Source: Bacteroidota bacterium (lineage in GTDB: Bacteria > Bacteroidota > Bacteroidia > Chitinophagales > BACL12). Taken from it: 64,000 nt of DNA. The translations under genes and the position numbers were made by a program. The DNA lies in assembly GCA_016715425.1 (NCBI GenBank), contig JADKAC010000005.1:124001-188000 (forward strand), given 5' to 3'. Positions within the stretch are counted from its first letter, which is position 1. Every line of letters starts with the position of its first letter. Under the pieces are notes generated by a model, which worked only from the letters and a program-made list of their open reading frames with translations, was not told the DNA's origin and searched no databases. Positions 51,094 to 60,941 of the stretch are shown here, one piece after another.

Positions 51094-51591
51094 ATGATGC
51101 GTATATTAATATTATTTTTATTTTTTTCAATTTCAGCCTCAGCACAGGTGGATGGGATATTTTATTTCGCTGTAACTGATGGTGTTGGCAATAAAATTTT
51201 ACCATCTGCATATTGGAAGGTTTCTGCTTCTATAAAAGATGGAGATTTATTACCGATACAATTCAGTGAATCAGATACCGCATATATCCTTGCATTACCG
51301 AAAGAATCATTTAATAAATTATTACAAATTCAACTTGCATATTCCGCAGGTAGTTATACAGGCATAATGAATGTGTATGGTAAAATTGCAGATACAAATG
51401 GCAATGGTGCATGCAATACATGTGCAATTACTAATATGGAATATCGTCCAGGTAATTTTATGTTAGACCTACCTTACCAACAAGCTTCCTGGGATTTCTT
51501 AGATACAATAAATTGCGCTTATGGAGATAAGAATTACACATTAAAAAATATCTCTATGCTGCAAAATTGGAGTGAGCCAAATTTGAAATAA
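51094..51591 (+). CDS. exported hypothetical protein, 165 aa
   Basis: A signal peptide (RILILFLFFSISASAQ) is followed by a beta-rich mature part with four cysteines, two in NGACNTCAITN. No known family is recognised. ATG codons at 51094 and 51097 are both possible starts. It follows the cyclase-like gene after 40 bases and converges on the bacilliredoxin gene. Confidence 0.65.
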   Translation: MMRILILFLFFSISASAQVDGIFYFAVTDGVGNKILPSAYWKVSASIKDGDLLPIQFSESDTAYILALPKESFNKLLQIQLAYSAGSYTGIMNVYGKIADTNGNGACNTCAITNMEYRPGNFMLDLPYQQASWDFLDTINCAYGDKNYTLKNISMLQNWSEPNLK

Positions 51592-51594
51592 AAA

Positions 51595-51620
51595 AATCCT
51601 GCTTCATCAGAAACAGGATT
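51595..51620 (-). terminator. terminator shared by convergent genes
   Basis: AATCCTG and CAGGATT form a 7-bp stem with a 12-base loop. On the minus strand a run of T follows, so it best ends the bacilliredoxin transcript; on the plus strand no T run is seen. Confidence 0.65.
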
Positions 51621-51646
51621 CGTATTGTTAAAGCTTAAATAGTTAA

Positions 51647-52072
51647 TCAGGCAGTAACCTCACACAATTCATTATATACTTTTCCAAGTGCATTTGCAAT
51701 CATCATTGAATTAGCTCCTTCTATTTGATGGCGTTCCATAAAATAAACAAGCTTACCATTTTTAAACATGGCAATTGATGGTGATGATGGTGGATAAGGC
51801 AATGTATGTCTGCGAGCTTCTGCAACTGCTTCGGTATCAAATCCTGCAAATACAGTAGCTAAGCGATCCGGTGTTTTTTCATTTTTTAAAGACATAACAA
51901 TTCCGGGTCTTGCATTGCCTGCAGCACATCCACAAACGGAATTAATTACCATTAGCAAAGTGCCTTCAGTATTCTTAATTGCATCACGTACTTCTTCAGC
52001 AGTGGTAAGATCTTCAAAACCAACTTCGATTAGTTCGGCTTTCATTGGTTTTACGAGTTCGGCTGGATACAT
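51647..52072 (-). CDS. bacilliredoxin (BrxA/BrxB family)
   Basis: The 141-residue thioredoxin-like protein removes bacillithiol from modified proteins in Firmicutes; the same family occurs widely in Bacteroidota. The active-site Cys47-Gly-Cys49 is in INSVCGCAAGNARPG, and PYPPSSPSIAMFKNGKLVYFMERHQIEG is the C-terminal half. A TAACTTTG -7-like element lies on the minus strand at 52096-52089, 16 bases upstream of the start. It is divergent from ahcY. Confidence 0.92.
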   Translation of the reverse strand: MYPAELVKPMKAELIEVGFEDLTTAEEVRDAIKNTEGTLLMVINSVCGCAAGNARPGIVMSLKNEKTPDRLATVFAGFDTEAVAEARRHTLPYPPSSPSIAMFKNGKLVYFMERHQIEGANSMMIANALGKVYNELCEVTA

Positions 52073-52154
52073 AGTTTATTATTTTTTACAAAGTTACAAT
52101 TCGAAATTTAGTTATCGAAAACATGAACCTTCGTATAGGTGTATTGGTTCAGTA

Positions 52155-52185
52155 TTGCGGTCGGTAAATGATTTTACTACCTTTG
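52155..52185 (+). promoter_or_regulatory. Bacteroidota-type promoter of ahcY
   Basis: TACCTTTG at 52178-52185 is a perfect TAnnTTTG -7 element and TTG at 52155-52157 lies 20 bases upstream at the -33 position. Transcription from near 52192 would give a leader of about 40 bases to the ATG at 52233. Confidence 0.6.
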
Positions 52186-52232
52186 CGTCACTCAATAACT
52201 TGATTACGAAAAGCTAAAACAAATAATAATAA

Positions 52233-53549
52233 ATGCAAACAGTAACAGACAACAAATTACCTTATAAAGTAAAGGATATTGCCCTTGCTGCATGGGGTCG
52301 TAAAGAAATTAAACTTGCCGAAGCAGAGATGCCCGGCCTAATGGCTATTCGTGCAGAATATGGTCCATCAAAACCTTTAAAGGGCGCACGCATTGCAGGA
52401 TGCTTACACATGACAATTCAAACAGCAGTGTTGATTGAGACATTAACAGAATTAGGTGCTGATGTGCAATGGAGTTCATGTAATATTTTCAGCACACAAG
52501 ATCATGCAGCAGCAGCAATTGCAGCAGCGGGTATTCCGGTGTATGCATGGAAAGGTGAAACTATTGAAGAATATGATTGGTGTATTGAACAAACATTATT
52601 CTTTGGTAAAGAAAGACAACCCTTGAATCTGATTTTAGATGATGGTGGTGATCTCACTAATATTGTATTGGATAAATATCCTGAAATGGTTTCTCATTTA
52701 ATGGGTATCAGTGAAGAAACTACCACTGGTGTTCATCGCTTATACGAGCGTGTGGAAAAAGGTACTTTACCTGTTCCTGCAATCAATGTAAATGACTCGG
52801 TTACAAAAAGTAAGTTTGACAATAAATACGGATGTAAAGAATCTTTGGTGGATGCAATTCGTCGTGCAACAGATATTATGATGGCAGGTAAAGTTGCTGT
52901 AGTTGCAGGTTATGGTGATGTAGGAAAAGGTTCTTCACAATCATTACGTGGTTCAGGTGCAAGAGTATTAATTACAGAAATAGATCCGATATGTGCTTTG
53001 CAAGCTGCAATGGATGGCTTTGAAGTAAAACGCATGGAAGAGGCTGTGAAAGAAGCTGATATTGTTGTTACTGCAACCGGTAATTGCGATGTAATTACAG
53101 GTAAACATTTTCAAGCGATGAAATCAAATGCAATCGTTTGTAACATTGGCCATTTTGATAATGAAATTGATGTGGCTTGGTTAAATGAAAATTGCGGTGA
53201 TTCAAAAGATGAAATAAAACCTCAGGTAGATAAATATACTGTTGGCAATAAGGATATTATTTTATTGGCGGAAGGTAGATTGGTAAACTTAGGTTGTGCA
53301 ATGGGTCATCCAAGTTTTGTAATGAGTAACTCATTTAGTAATCAAGTATTGGCACAAATTGAGCTTTGGAAAAATCATGATAATTACGAAAACAAAGTGT
53401 ATACATTACCAAAACATTTGGATGAGAAAGTAGCGAGATTACATCTTGATAAACTCAGTGTTCAATTAGAAGTATTAACTGATAAGCAAGCAAATTATAT
53501 CGGTATAGATAAAAACGGTCCATACAAACCGGATTATTACAGATATTAA
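52233..53549 (+). CDS. ahcY: adenosylhomocysteinase
   Basis: AhcY splits S-adenosylhomocysteine, the by-product of methyl transfer, into adenosine and homocysteine with NAD. Motifs seen are AGCLHMTIQTAVLIETL, SSCNIFSTQDHAAAAIA, EETTTGVHRLYE, NDSVTKSKFDNKYGC and the NAD loop VAGYGDVGKGSS; it ends KPDYYRY as usual. The 438-residue length fits. No SAM or SAH riboswitch is recognisable in the short leader. An intrinsic terminator follows. Confidence 0.98.
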   Translation: MQTVTDNKLPYKVKDIALAAWGRKEIKLAEAEMPGLMAIRAEYGPSKPLKGARIAGCLHMTIQTAVLIETLTELGADVQWSSCNIFSTQDHAAAAIAAAGIPVYAWKGETIEEYDWCIEQTLFFGKERQPLNLILDDGGDLTNIVLDKYPEMVSHLMGISEETTTGVHRLYERVEKGTLPVPAINVNDSVTKSKFDNKYGCKESLVDAIRRATDIMMAGKVAVVAGYGDVGKGSSQSLRGSGARVLITEIDPICALQAAMDGFEVKRMEEAVKEADIVVTATGNCDVITGKHFQAMKSNAIVCNIGHFDNEIDVAWLNENCGDSKDEIKPQVDKYTVGNKDIILLAEGRLVNLGCAMGHPSFVMSNSFSNQVLAQIELWKNHDNYENKVYTLPKHLDEKVARLHLDKLSVQLEVLTDKQANYIGIDKNGPYKPDYYRY

Positions 53550-53570
53550 TTTTTTAATAAATATTTTTAT

Positions 53571-53604
53571 AGGAGTTGAAATTTTTCAACTCCTTTTTTT
53601 TTTA
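53571..53604 (+). terminator. intrinsic terminator after ahcY
   Basis: GGAGTTGAA pairs with TTCAACTCC across a short loop and is followed by ten or more T residues, 22 bases past the stop. Confidence 0.88.
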
Positions 53605-53634
53605 TTTTAAATGATGATTATTTAATTTATATCA

Positions 53635-54348
53635 ATGACAAAGCTTTCAGTAAATATTAATAAGGTTGCAGTAATCCGCAATGCAAGAGGTGGGAATTTA
53701 CCTGATGTAGTAAAATTTGCAATGGACTGCGAACGCTTTGGTGCGGATGGAATTACAGTGCATCCACGTCCGGATGAACGCCATATTAAATATGATGATG
53801 TAATTTCTTTATCCAAAGTGGTAACTACAGAATTTAATATTGAAGGATATCCCGACGAGAGATATATGCAACTTATTAAAAAAGTGAAACCTGCACAGGC
53901 AACGCTGGTTCCAGATCCGCCAAATGTTATAACTTCGAATACAGGCTGGGATGTAATTAATAATATGCAACTCTTGAAAAATATAATTGATGAAATTCAT
54001 TCAATTGGAATTCGGGTTTCTGTTTTTTTAAATGCTGAAATTGATCAAGTACATGCAGCCAAAGAATCAGGAACAGATAGAATTGAATTATACACCGGCC
54101 CCTATGCCGAACATTTTCCTACGAATAAAGAGAAAGCTATTGAAGATTATACTGCAGCCGGATTGATTGCAAAAAAAATTGGCTTAGGATTAAATGCCGG
54201 ACACGATTTGAACTTAGATAATCTGAAATTTTTTAAACGCCATTTGCCAAACTTAGATGAAGTATCTATTGGTCATGCATTAATTAGTGATGCTTTGTAT
54301 TTCGGTATTGAAAATACAATTCAATTATACAAACGACAATTGGTATAA
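53635..54348 (+). CDS. pdxJ: pyridoxine 5'-phosphate synthase
   Basis: PdxJ makes pyridoxine 5'-phosphate from 1-deoxyxylulose 5-phosphate and amino-acetone phosphate. The 237-residue TIM barrel is complete: LSVNINKVAVIRNARGGNLPD, GADGITVHPRPDERHI, QATLVPDPPNVITSNTGWD, RIELYTGPYAEHF and LGLNAGHDLNLDNL. It has its own position between two terminators, so it is probably transcribed alone. Confidence 0.97.
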   Translation: MTKLSVNINKVAVIRNARGGNLPDVVKFAMDCERFGADGITVHPRPDERHIKYDDVISLSKVVTTEFNIEGYPDERYMQLIKKVKPAQATLVPDPPNVITSNTGWDVINNMQLLKNIIDEIHSIGIRVSVFLNAEIDQVHAAKESGTDRIELYTGPYAEHFPTNKEKAIEDYTAAGLIAKKIGLGLNAGHDLNLDNLKFFKRHLPNLDEVSIGHALISDALYFGIENTIQLYKRQLV

Positions 54349-54354
54349 ATAAAA

Positions 54355-54378
54355 AGACCTTTCGTTTCCGAAAGGTCT
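54355..54378. terminator. bidirectional-looking terminator between pdxJ and the Omp28 gene
   Basis: AGACCTTTCG and CGAAAGGTCT form a perfect 10-bp stem with a 4-base loop. The T run is best on the minus strand, serving the lipoprotein gene that ends at 54400, though it also sits 6 bases after the pdxJ stop. Confidence 0.78.
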
Positions 54379-54399
54379 GTATTCAAAATCTTTTATTGT

Positions 54400-55260
54400 T
54401 TACTTAGGAAGATCTTTAGAGTTTACAACGTTAACAACATTGTATTCAAACTGAGAAGTTTCTTTATTCTTTGCATATTTCCATACCACTGCAAGAGCAT
54501 AAATATCTGCTGATTTCCAACTGGTTTCTTTTGGTACATTATAAATCTTAGTGTACATCAAACCTGGGAAACCACTTCCAAACACAAATTGCTGTCCGAA
54601 CATATCGCCAGTTGCTGAAGTTCTTAAAACATGTTGGTGTACAAAATCAGGATCATAAGCACCACCTTCACCAGCACCATTTTGTGAGTATTTAAGATTA
54701 TTTTCTAAGATATAAACAGCAACGTAATAATCACCTACTACTTGTTCGAAAGTACCGGCAGAAACGCCTACTTCAAAACTTCCGCCTTTATCAGTTAATA
54801 CTACAATTGCACCTGCTTCAGCAAGTGGATCATCTAATTCCTGTTCTACAGCAGATGCCATTGAAGAACTATCAGAGAAATCATTTGCTGCATTCCAAAC
54901 TTTTAAAGTTGGGATGCCTGTGATATTATAGAATGATAAAAATTCGTCGGCAAGTGGATTAGACATTTCATCACCTGAGTGGATACCAATTGGTTCAGAC
55001 ATGCCTTCAGTCATGCTGATCGCACCCTCAAAATTTGGAGCACCCCAATCACCACATGGTCCGCACCATGTGGCAGTGAAATCTGCCATCAATACTTTTT
55101 TAGTTTGGATAGGTGTGTAACATGCACCGTTGTCATCGCTTGCTTGTGGATTAAAGTTTAAAGCGTAAGGGTTTGTGCAGCCTTCTATTCTTTCATCAGC
55201 ACAAGAGGTCATAATAAATGTACCTGAGATGATGATAACTGCAAGAAATAAATTCTTCAT
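54400..55260 (-). CDS. Omp28-related lipoprotein with thioredoxin-like domain
   Basis: The 286-residue protein has a lipobox (IIISGTFIMTSC), then a CTNPYALNFNPQASDDNGAC segment that is a recurring Bacteroidota calcium-site-like motif, and a thioredoxin-type strand with WCGPCG in LMADFTATWCGPCGDWGAP. The rest is an Omp28 beta-sandwich (QQFVFGSGFPG). It is likely a periplasmic or surface thiol-disulfide protein; the WCGPC site is intact. A weak TACTTTTA promoter-like element lies upstream. No adjacent partner is clear. Confidence 0.87.
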   Translation of the reverse strand: MKNLFLAVIIISGTFIMTSCADERIEGCTNPYALNFNPQASDDNGACYTPIQTKKVLMADFTATWCGPCGDWGAPNFEGAISMTEGMSEPIGIHSGDEMSNPLADEFLSFYNITGIPTLKVWNAANDFSDSSSMASAVEQELDDPLAEAGAIVVLTDKGGSFEVGVSAGTFEQVVGDYYVAVYILENNLKYSQNGAGEGGAYDPDFVHQHVLRTSATGDMFGQQFVFGSGFPGLMYTKIYNVPKETSWKSADIYALAVVWKYAKNKETSQFEYNVVNVVNSKDLPK

Positions 55261-55391
55261 GATTGTCTATTTTGGAATAAAAGTAACTATAACCTATGCA
55301 ACAAACAAATTGTAGTGTCTGCATAGTGACATACTTTTTACAAAAGGAATTCATGTATTCTCTAACTTAGGAGCTTAATATTTATATACGC

Positions 55392-57224
55392 ATGAAGAGA
55401 TATTTAGTACTGCTTCCATTGATATGCAGTTTGCTTACACTTAAATCACAGCCAATTATTCAACTTGAAAATTATGCATCAGGCTTTGACGAACCGGTGG
55501 ATATAGCACATGCAGATGATGACAGATTATTTATTGTAGAACGTAATGGTACCATCAGAATAATTGATACCGATGGAACTGTACTGCCTGACGATTTTTT
55601 AGATATACATACTTTAATAGAATCTGGTTATAGTGAACAGGGCTTGCTGGGTTTAGCATTTCATCCCGATTATGAAACCAACGGATATTTTTATGTCTAT
55701 TACATAGATTTAGATGGCAACTCAGTTGTTGCTAGATACAGTGTTAATCCGTTCAATGAAAATGATGCGCATGAAGATTCTGAATACATTATCTATACTG
55801 CCGACCAACCATTTTCGAATCATAATGGAGGCTGTATAAAATTTGGCCCGGATGGATATTTATATATTGGTTTTGGTGATGGAGGTTCTGCCGGCGATCC
55901 CGGTGGTCGTGCACAAGATCCTGAAAATGCATTGGGGAAAATTCACAGATTAAATATTGATAGTGGCGACCCTTATGCTATTCCTGCGGATAATCCATTT
56001 TATGGTTCCATAGATACTCTGGAAACAATTTGGGATTTAGGATTAAGAAATCCATGGCGCTATAGTTTCGATAGATCAACAGGTGATTTATGGATTGCGG
56101 ATGTTGGCCAAAATCTTTGGGAAGAATTAAACTTTGAAACTGCCGGAACTGGCGGTGTAAATTATGGCTGGAAATGTTATGAAGGCAATCATAATTTTAG
56201 TTTAGGTGGTTGCGAAGACGAAGACTTTTATACGTTTCCAATTTATGAATACAATCACAGTTTTTCCACGGGAGGCTATTCTATAACTGGTGGCTTTGTT
56301 TACAGAGGGGATGCTTTTCCGGGTATGAATGGATATTATATTTTCGCTGATTATGTAAGTGGCAATTGGTGGTACACCGTCGCTTCTGATTCAGGAGAAT
56401 TTACTACTACTTTTTTAGATGACATCGAAGATGATATAAGTGCTTTCGGTGAAGATGTGAATGGCGAATTATATTGTGCGGATATGAGCAGTGGAATTAT
56501 TTATCATATCACCGATGAATGTGGTGCTTTTGATATTTCCACTACTTCAACAGATTATTTCTGTGAAGAAAGTATGGGTGCAATTAATTTGGAAACTATT
56601 GAAGGAGTAGATCCAATTTCAATTGAATGGAGTACCGGTTCTACAGATTCTGAATTAAATAATTTATTGCCTGGGGACTATACAGTAACTGTTACAGATG
56701 GAACAGGATGTGTACGTGAACAAACTATATATATCAGCGATCTTGAAGAAGAACCAGCAATACCTATTTTCAATGAATTGACAAGTATAATTTCTGTTTC
56801 TGAAGGTGTTGCCTGGCAATGGTATTTTAATGGTAATCCTATTGTAGGAGCTAATGAAAGTAGTTTATCTATAGGCGATACAGGAAACTATACAGTAGAT
56901 ATAACATACGATAATGGATGTGTAGTAAGTTCTGAAACCTATTACTTACCGCCACTAGATTTGTTGCAGAATTTACTAATGAGTCAGATAAAAATTTATC
57001 CGAATCCGGCAGATGATATTGTGAATATTAGTTCGCCGGAACAAATAGAAATTATTGCATTGCGACTATATTCAATTGAAGGAAATGAAATTTATCAATT
57101 GCAGAATATTTCTAAAAGCAAAAATTTTTCAATTGATATTTCTTCATACCCGGCTGGGCTATATTCTTTGATGTTAAATACTTCGGTAGGAACTGTAAAT
57201 TATATGCTTCAAATAATAAAATAA
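55392..57224 (+). CDS. PQQ-dependent sugar dehydrogenase-like protein with T9SS tail
   Basis: After the signal peptide (LVLLPLICSLLTLKSQ) the 610-residue protein is a six-bladed propeller of the GSDH family: GFDEPVDIAHADDDRLFIVER, EQGLLGLAFHPDYETNGYFYVYY, FSNHNGGCIKFGPDGYLYIGFGDGG, GLRNPWRYSFDR and IADVGQNLWEELN. Then SprB-like segments (PISIEWSTGST, LPGDYTVTVTDGTGC) and a T9SS type A tail (IKIYPNPADDIVNI ... YPAGLYSLMLN). It probably oxidises sugars outside the cell with PQQ, which is inferred from family only. Confidence 0.91.
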   Translation: MKRYLVLLPLICSLLTLKSQPIIQLENYASGFDEPVDIAHADDDRLFIVERNGTIRIIDTDGTVLPDDFLDIHTLIESGYSEQGLLGLAFHPDYETNGYFYVYYIDLDGNSVVARYSVNPFNENDAHEDSEYIIYTADQPFSNHNGGCIKFGPDGYLYIGFGDGGSAGDPGGRAQDPENALGKIHRLNIDSGDPYAIPADNPFYGSIDTLETIWDLGLRNPWRYSFDRSTGDLWIADVGQNLWEELNFETAGTGGVNYGWKCYEGNHNFSLGGCEDEDFYTFPIYEYNHSFSTGGYSITGGFVYRGDAFPGMNGYYIFADYVSGNWWYTVASDSGEFTTTFLDDIEDDISAFGEDVNGELYCADMSSGIIYHITDECGAFDISTTSTDYFCEESMGAINLETIEGVDPISIEWSTGSTDSELNNLLPGDYTVTVTDGTGCVREQTIYISDLEEEPAIPIFNELTSIISVSEGVAWQWYFNGNPIVGANESSLSIGDTGNYTVDITYDNGCVVSSETYYLPPLDLLQNLLMSQIKIYPNPADDIVNISSPEQIEIIALRLYSIEGNEIYQLQNISKSKNFSIDISSYPAGLYSLMLNTSVGTVNYMLQIIK

Positions 57225-57346
57225 GTTTTGTTTTGGGCAGATTGTCAGCGGTTACATGACGATAATGCCGATATAGAATGGCATATAATGATAAAATTCC
57301 ATTGGCACTATCATTGAGTTCAGCCTAAAGTTTAAACTATTTCAGC

Positions 57347-59776
57347 ATGCGAGATTATGGATTTAAGGAAGAAATATATACTTCAGCAATTGAAGATGAT
57401 GTAGAGTTTTTGCCATTATTATCATTGGAAGAAGAAGAAGAAGATTCGAACATCAAATCAGAATACCCAGCCATTTTACCAATTATTCCTTTGCGAAATA
57501 CAGTATTGTATCCGGGAATTGTTTTGCCAATTACAGTTGGCAGAGATAAATCCTTGAAAGCAGCGAATGAGGCATTTCGATCCAATAAATTGGTTGGTAT
57601 TGTTGCGCAAACTGATTTATCCATAGAAGATCCCGGCTTTGAACATGTATATAAAATAGGAACCATTGCCCGTATTGTAAAGCAATTGAAAATGCCTGAT
57701 GGAAGTACTACAATTATTATTCAGGGTAAGAAAAGATTTTTATTGGGTGATGTTGTTCAGGAAAGTCCTTATATGAAAGCGAATATAAGTGTGTTGAATG
57801 ATACAGGTGATCTGAAACAAAAAGAATTTGTTGCAACGATATCCTCAATTAAAGATCTTGCTTCCGGTATTATAAAAATCTCACCGAATATTCCTGCTGA
57901 AGCGAGTATTGTTTTAAAAAATATTGATAGCCCTGTTTTTTTAATGCACTTTGTTTCTTCTAATTTGCAAATAGAAGTAGAAGACAAACAAAAAATTCTG
58001 GAGACATTAGAATTGCATGCAAGATCACAATTAATTTTTAAGCATATGCAAAGCGAAATGCAAATGCTAGAATTAAAAAATCAAATACAAGGTAAGGTTC
58101 GCACCGATATTGAAAAACAACAGAAGGAATACTTTCTGCATCAGCAATTAAAACAAATTCAGGAAGAGTTAGGTGGTTCGCCAAATGATGTGGAGGTGAA
58201 CAGATATAAAGCTAAAGCAAAAGATAAAAAATGGTCTAAATCTGTGGCTGAAGTATTTCAAAAAGAGATAGAAAAATTACAACGCATTAATCCGAATGCT
58301 GCCGAGTATAGCGTAATTACAAATTATATTGAATTGCTGTTAGAATTACCATGGAAAGAATACACAAAAGATAATTTCGATTTAAAGCGTGCAAAGAAAG
58401 TTTTGGATGAAGATCATTACGGATTAAATAAAATTAAAGACCGTCTGATTGAATATCTTGCCGTATTAAAATTAAAGGGCGATTTAAAATCTCCAATACT
58501 TTGTTTGGTAGGTCCTCCGGGTGTTGGAAAAACTTCATTAGGTCAATCGGTTGCAAGGGCATTGGAAAGAAAATATGTACGTATGAGTTTAGGTGGATTG
58601 CATGATGAAAGTGAAATTCGTGGTCATCGTAAAACATATATCGGAGCAATGCCCGGACGTATATTGCAATCATTAAAAAGAGCAAAATCTTCTAATCCTG
58701 TTTTTATTTTAGATGAAGTAGATAAAGTGGGAGCAGATTTTAGAGGTGATCCAAGTAGTGCATTATTGGAGGTGTTAGATCCGGAACAAAACACTTCCTT
58801 TTATGATAACTATCTGGAAGTGGAATATGATCTGAGTAAAGTGTTATTTATTGCTACTGCAAATAATCTAAATAGCATTCAACCTGCCTTGCGTGATCGT
58901 ATGGAAATAATTTATGTGAGCGGTTATAGTACAGAGGAAAAAGTGGAAATTGCAAAGCGGCATTTAGTACCAAAGCAACGTAAAGAACATGGTTTGAAGT
59001 TGAGAGATATTACATTGAATGATGCAGTGCTTGAAAAAATTATTGAACACTATACTCGTGAAAGTGGTGTACGTGAATTGGAACGTACTTTAGCAAGTGT
59101 GATGCGTAGAATTGCAAAACATGTTGCCACCAATGAAAAATATAATAAGACAGTAAAAATTGCTGATCTCGAGAAAATATTGGGTATTCGCAAATACGAT
59201 AGAGATGAAATTTTTGCAAATAATCCCGCAGGTGTGGTAGTAGGTTTAGCATGGACATCTGTTGGTGGAGATGTGTTGTTTGTAGAAACAATTACTAGCC
59301 CCGGAAAAGGTAATCTACAGCTAACAGGAAACTTAGGTGATGTGATGAAAGAAAGTGCAACAACGGCATTGAGTTATATCAAAGCACATGCAGATCATCT
59401 TGGAATTCCAAAAGATACATTTGATAAAATTAATATTCATATCCATGTGCCTGAAGGTGCAATACCTAAAGATGGCCCTTCAGCAGGTATTACAATGCTT
59501 ACTGCCTTAACATCTGCAATAACCGGAAGAAAAGTAAAACCATATCTCGCTATGACCGGAGAAATTACTTTGCGTGGAAAAGTATTGCCTGTTGGTGGTA
59601 TTAAAGAAAAAGTGTTAGCTGCGAAACGTTCGGGAATCAAACAAATAATTGTAAGCAAAGCAAATGAAAAAGATGTGAAGGAAATAAATGCAGCATTTAT
59701 TAAAGATGTGAAATTTTTATATGTAGAAGACATGTTGGAAGTAATTGATCTTGCATTATTAAAGCGAAAGAAGTAA
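57347..59776 (+). CDS. lon: endopeptidase La (Lon protease)
   Basis: Lon is an ATP-dependent protease that clears damaged and regulatory proteins. It has the LON N-terminal domain (YPAILPIIPLRNTVLYPGIVLPI), a coiled-coil middle, an AAA+ module (GPPGVGKTSLGQSVA, FILDEVDKVG) and the C-terminal protease with catalytic Ser in PKDGPSAGITM and Lys in VLPVGGIKEK. The 809-residue length is normal, with an acidic N-terminal stretch (LSLEEEEEDSN). The upstream 122-base gap has a weak ATGCC/GGCAT palindrome only. Confidence 0.98.
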   Translation: MRDYGFKEEIYTSAIEDDVEFLPLLSLEEEEEDSNIKSEYPAILPIIPLRNTVLYPGIVLPITVGRDKSLKAANEAFRSNKLVGIVAQTDLSIEDPGFEHVYKIGTIARIVKQLKMPDGSTTIIIQGKKRFLLGDVVQESPYMKANISVLNDTGDLKQKEFVATISSIKDLASGIIKISPNIPAEASIVLKNIDSPVFLMHFVSSNLQIEVEDKQKILETLELHARSQLIFKHMQSEMQMLELKNQIQGKVRTDIEKQQKEYFLHQQLKQIQEELGGSPNDVEVNRYKAKAKDKKWSKSVAEVFQKEIEKLQRINPNAAEYSVITNYIELLLELPWKEYTKDNFDLKRAKKVLDEDHYGLNKIKDRLIEYLAVLKLKGDLKSPILCLVGPPGVGKTSLGQSVARALERKYVRMSLGGLHDESEIRGHRKTYIGAMPGRILQSLKRAKSSNPVFILDEVDKVGADFRGDPSSALLEVLDPEQNTSFYDNYLEVEYDLSKVLFIATANNLNSIQPALRDRMEIIYVSGYSTEEKVEIAKRHLVPKQRKEHGLKLRDITLNDAVLEKIIEHYTRESGVRELERTLASVMRRIAKHVATNEKYNKTVKIADLEKILGIRKYDRDEIFANNPAGVVVGLAWTSVGGDVLFVETITSPGKGNLQLTGNLGDVMKESATTALSYIKAHADHLGIPKDTFDKINIHIHVPEGAIPKDGPSAGITMLTALTSAITGRKVKPYLAMTGEITLRGKVLPVGGIKEKVLAAKRSGIKQIIVSKANEKDVKEINAAFIKDVKFLYVEDMLEVIDLALLKRKK

Positions 59777-59861
59777 CTCAACTTATTATGTAATGCATTT
59801 ATCATAACTTCGCTGCGTGTGTAATATGCAGCAAAACACTTCGTTTTTTTCCTCATCAACT

Positions 59862-60899
59862 ATGCGAATATTTTTATTAGCCAGTTTTTTATTTTCCGGT
59901 ATTTCTGCTTTCGCACAATTGGGTGGAAGCAGTACTTATCAATATTTAAATTTTCCCGTTGCATCTCGTATAGCCGGGTTAGGTGGAACTAACTTATCTA
60001 CACCTTCTGATGATATCTCTTTTGCTTATTATAATCCCGCATTATTGAATGCTTCTATGGATAAAGATTTATCATTGAGTCATGCACTTATGGCCGGCAA
60101 TATCAATCATGGATATATTGCTTACGGTGATTATCTGGATTCTCTTAATATTACTATCCACACCGGATTATTATATAGAAGTTATGGGTCAATGCAAATG
60201 TATGATGTGAATGGAATCCAAAACGGCACCTTCTCCGCAAATGAATTTGCATTGGTTGGGGGCATGTCTTATCAATCAGATAAATTATCTTATGGAGCAA
60301 ATTTGAAATTTATTTGGAGTCAATTGGAGTCGTATTCTTCTGTAGCTGCCGCCTTCGATTTAGGTATGGCTTATAATGATACTGCACATTTATTCAGCGC
60401 AGGTGTAGTATTGAAAAATATAGGCACACAATTTAAACCTTATGTTGCAGGCAATCGAGAAGAGTTACCTTTTGAAATTCAATTGGGTATTTCACAGCGA
60501 TTGAGATATTTGCCATTGCGCATAAGTATTACAGCGCATAATTTAGAACAAGGAGATATTCGATATGATGATCCCAATGTAAGTACAAATCAAACTTTTA
60601 TTACCGATACAACATCTTCAGATGAAAAAAAATATATCGCAGATCAAATTTTTAGTCACATAATTTTTGCGGGAGAATTTTATTTTGGAAATAATTTTTC
60701 TGTACAAATCGGTTATGATTATATGGGTAGAAAAGAATTATCACTTGCTACCAAAAAAGGTCTTACCGGTTTCTCAATAGGTATGGGATTGCAGGTGAAG
60801 AAATATGCATTTTATTATTCTTACGATATCTATAGTGTTGCAGGTGGAAGCCACATGCTTACCATAGGTACTAATCTGAATTACTTTAATAAAAAGTAA
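59862..60899 (+). CDS. porQ: type IX secretion system protein PorQ
   Basis: PorQ is an outer-membrane beta barrel that works with PorU and PorZ in T9SS cargo attachment. The ATG at 59862 gives a signal peptide (FLLASFLFSGISAFAQ), preferred over 59817. The body matches PorV/PorQ (SSTYQYLNFPVASRIAGLGG, DISFAYYNPALLNASMDKDL, FSAGVVLKNIGTQFKPY). The gene is followed after 42 bases by cmk, an order often seen in Bacteroidota. It ties the several T9SS cargo proteins of this window to an active system. Confidence 0.92.
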   Translation: MRIFLLASFLFSGISAFAQLGGSSTYQYLNFPVASRIAGLGGTNLSTPSDDISFAYYNPALLNASMDKDLSLSHALMAGNINHGYIAYGDYLDSLNITIHTGLLYRSYGSMQMYDVNGIQNGTFSANEFALVGGMSYQSDKLSYGANLKFIWSQLESYSSVAAAFDLGMAYNDTAHLFSAGVVLKNIGTQFKPYVAGNREELPFEIQLGISQRLRYLPLRISITAHNLEQGDIRYDDPNVSTNQTFITDTTSSDEKKYIADQIFSHIIFAGEFYFGNNFSVQIGYDYMGRKELSLATKKGLTGFSIGMGLQVKKYAFYYSYDIYSVAGGSHMLTIGTNLNYFNKK

Positions 60900-60941
60900 A
60901 CAATAATTTCTTTTCTACTTATTTTTTCGCAGATTCGCTTC

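Noticed and set aside
52073..52232. SAM or SAH riboswitch before ahcY
   Set aside because: The leader from the predicted promoter is only about 40 bases and has none of the known conserved stems.
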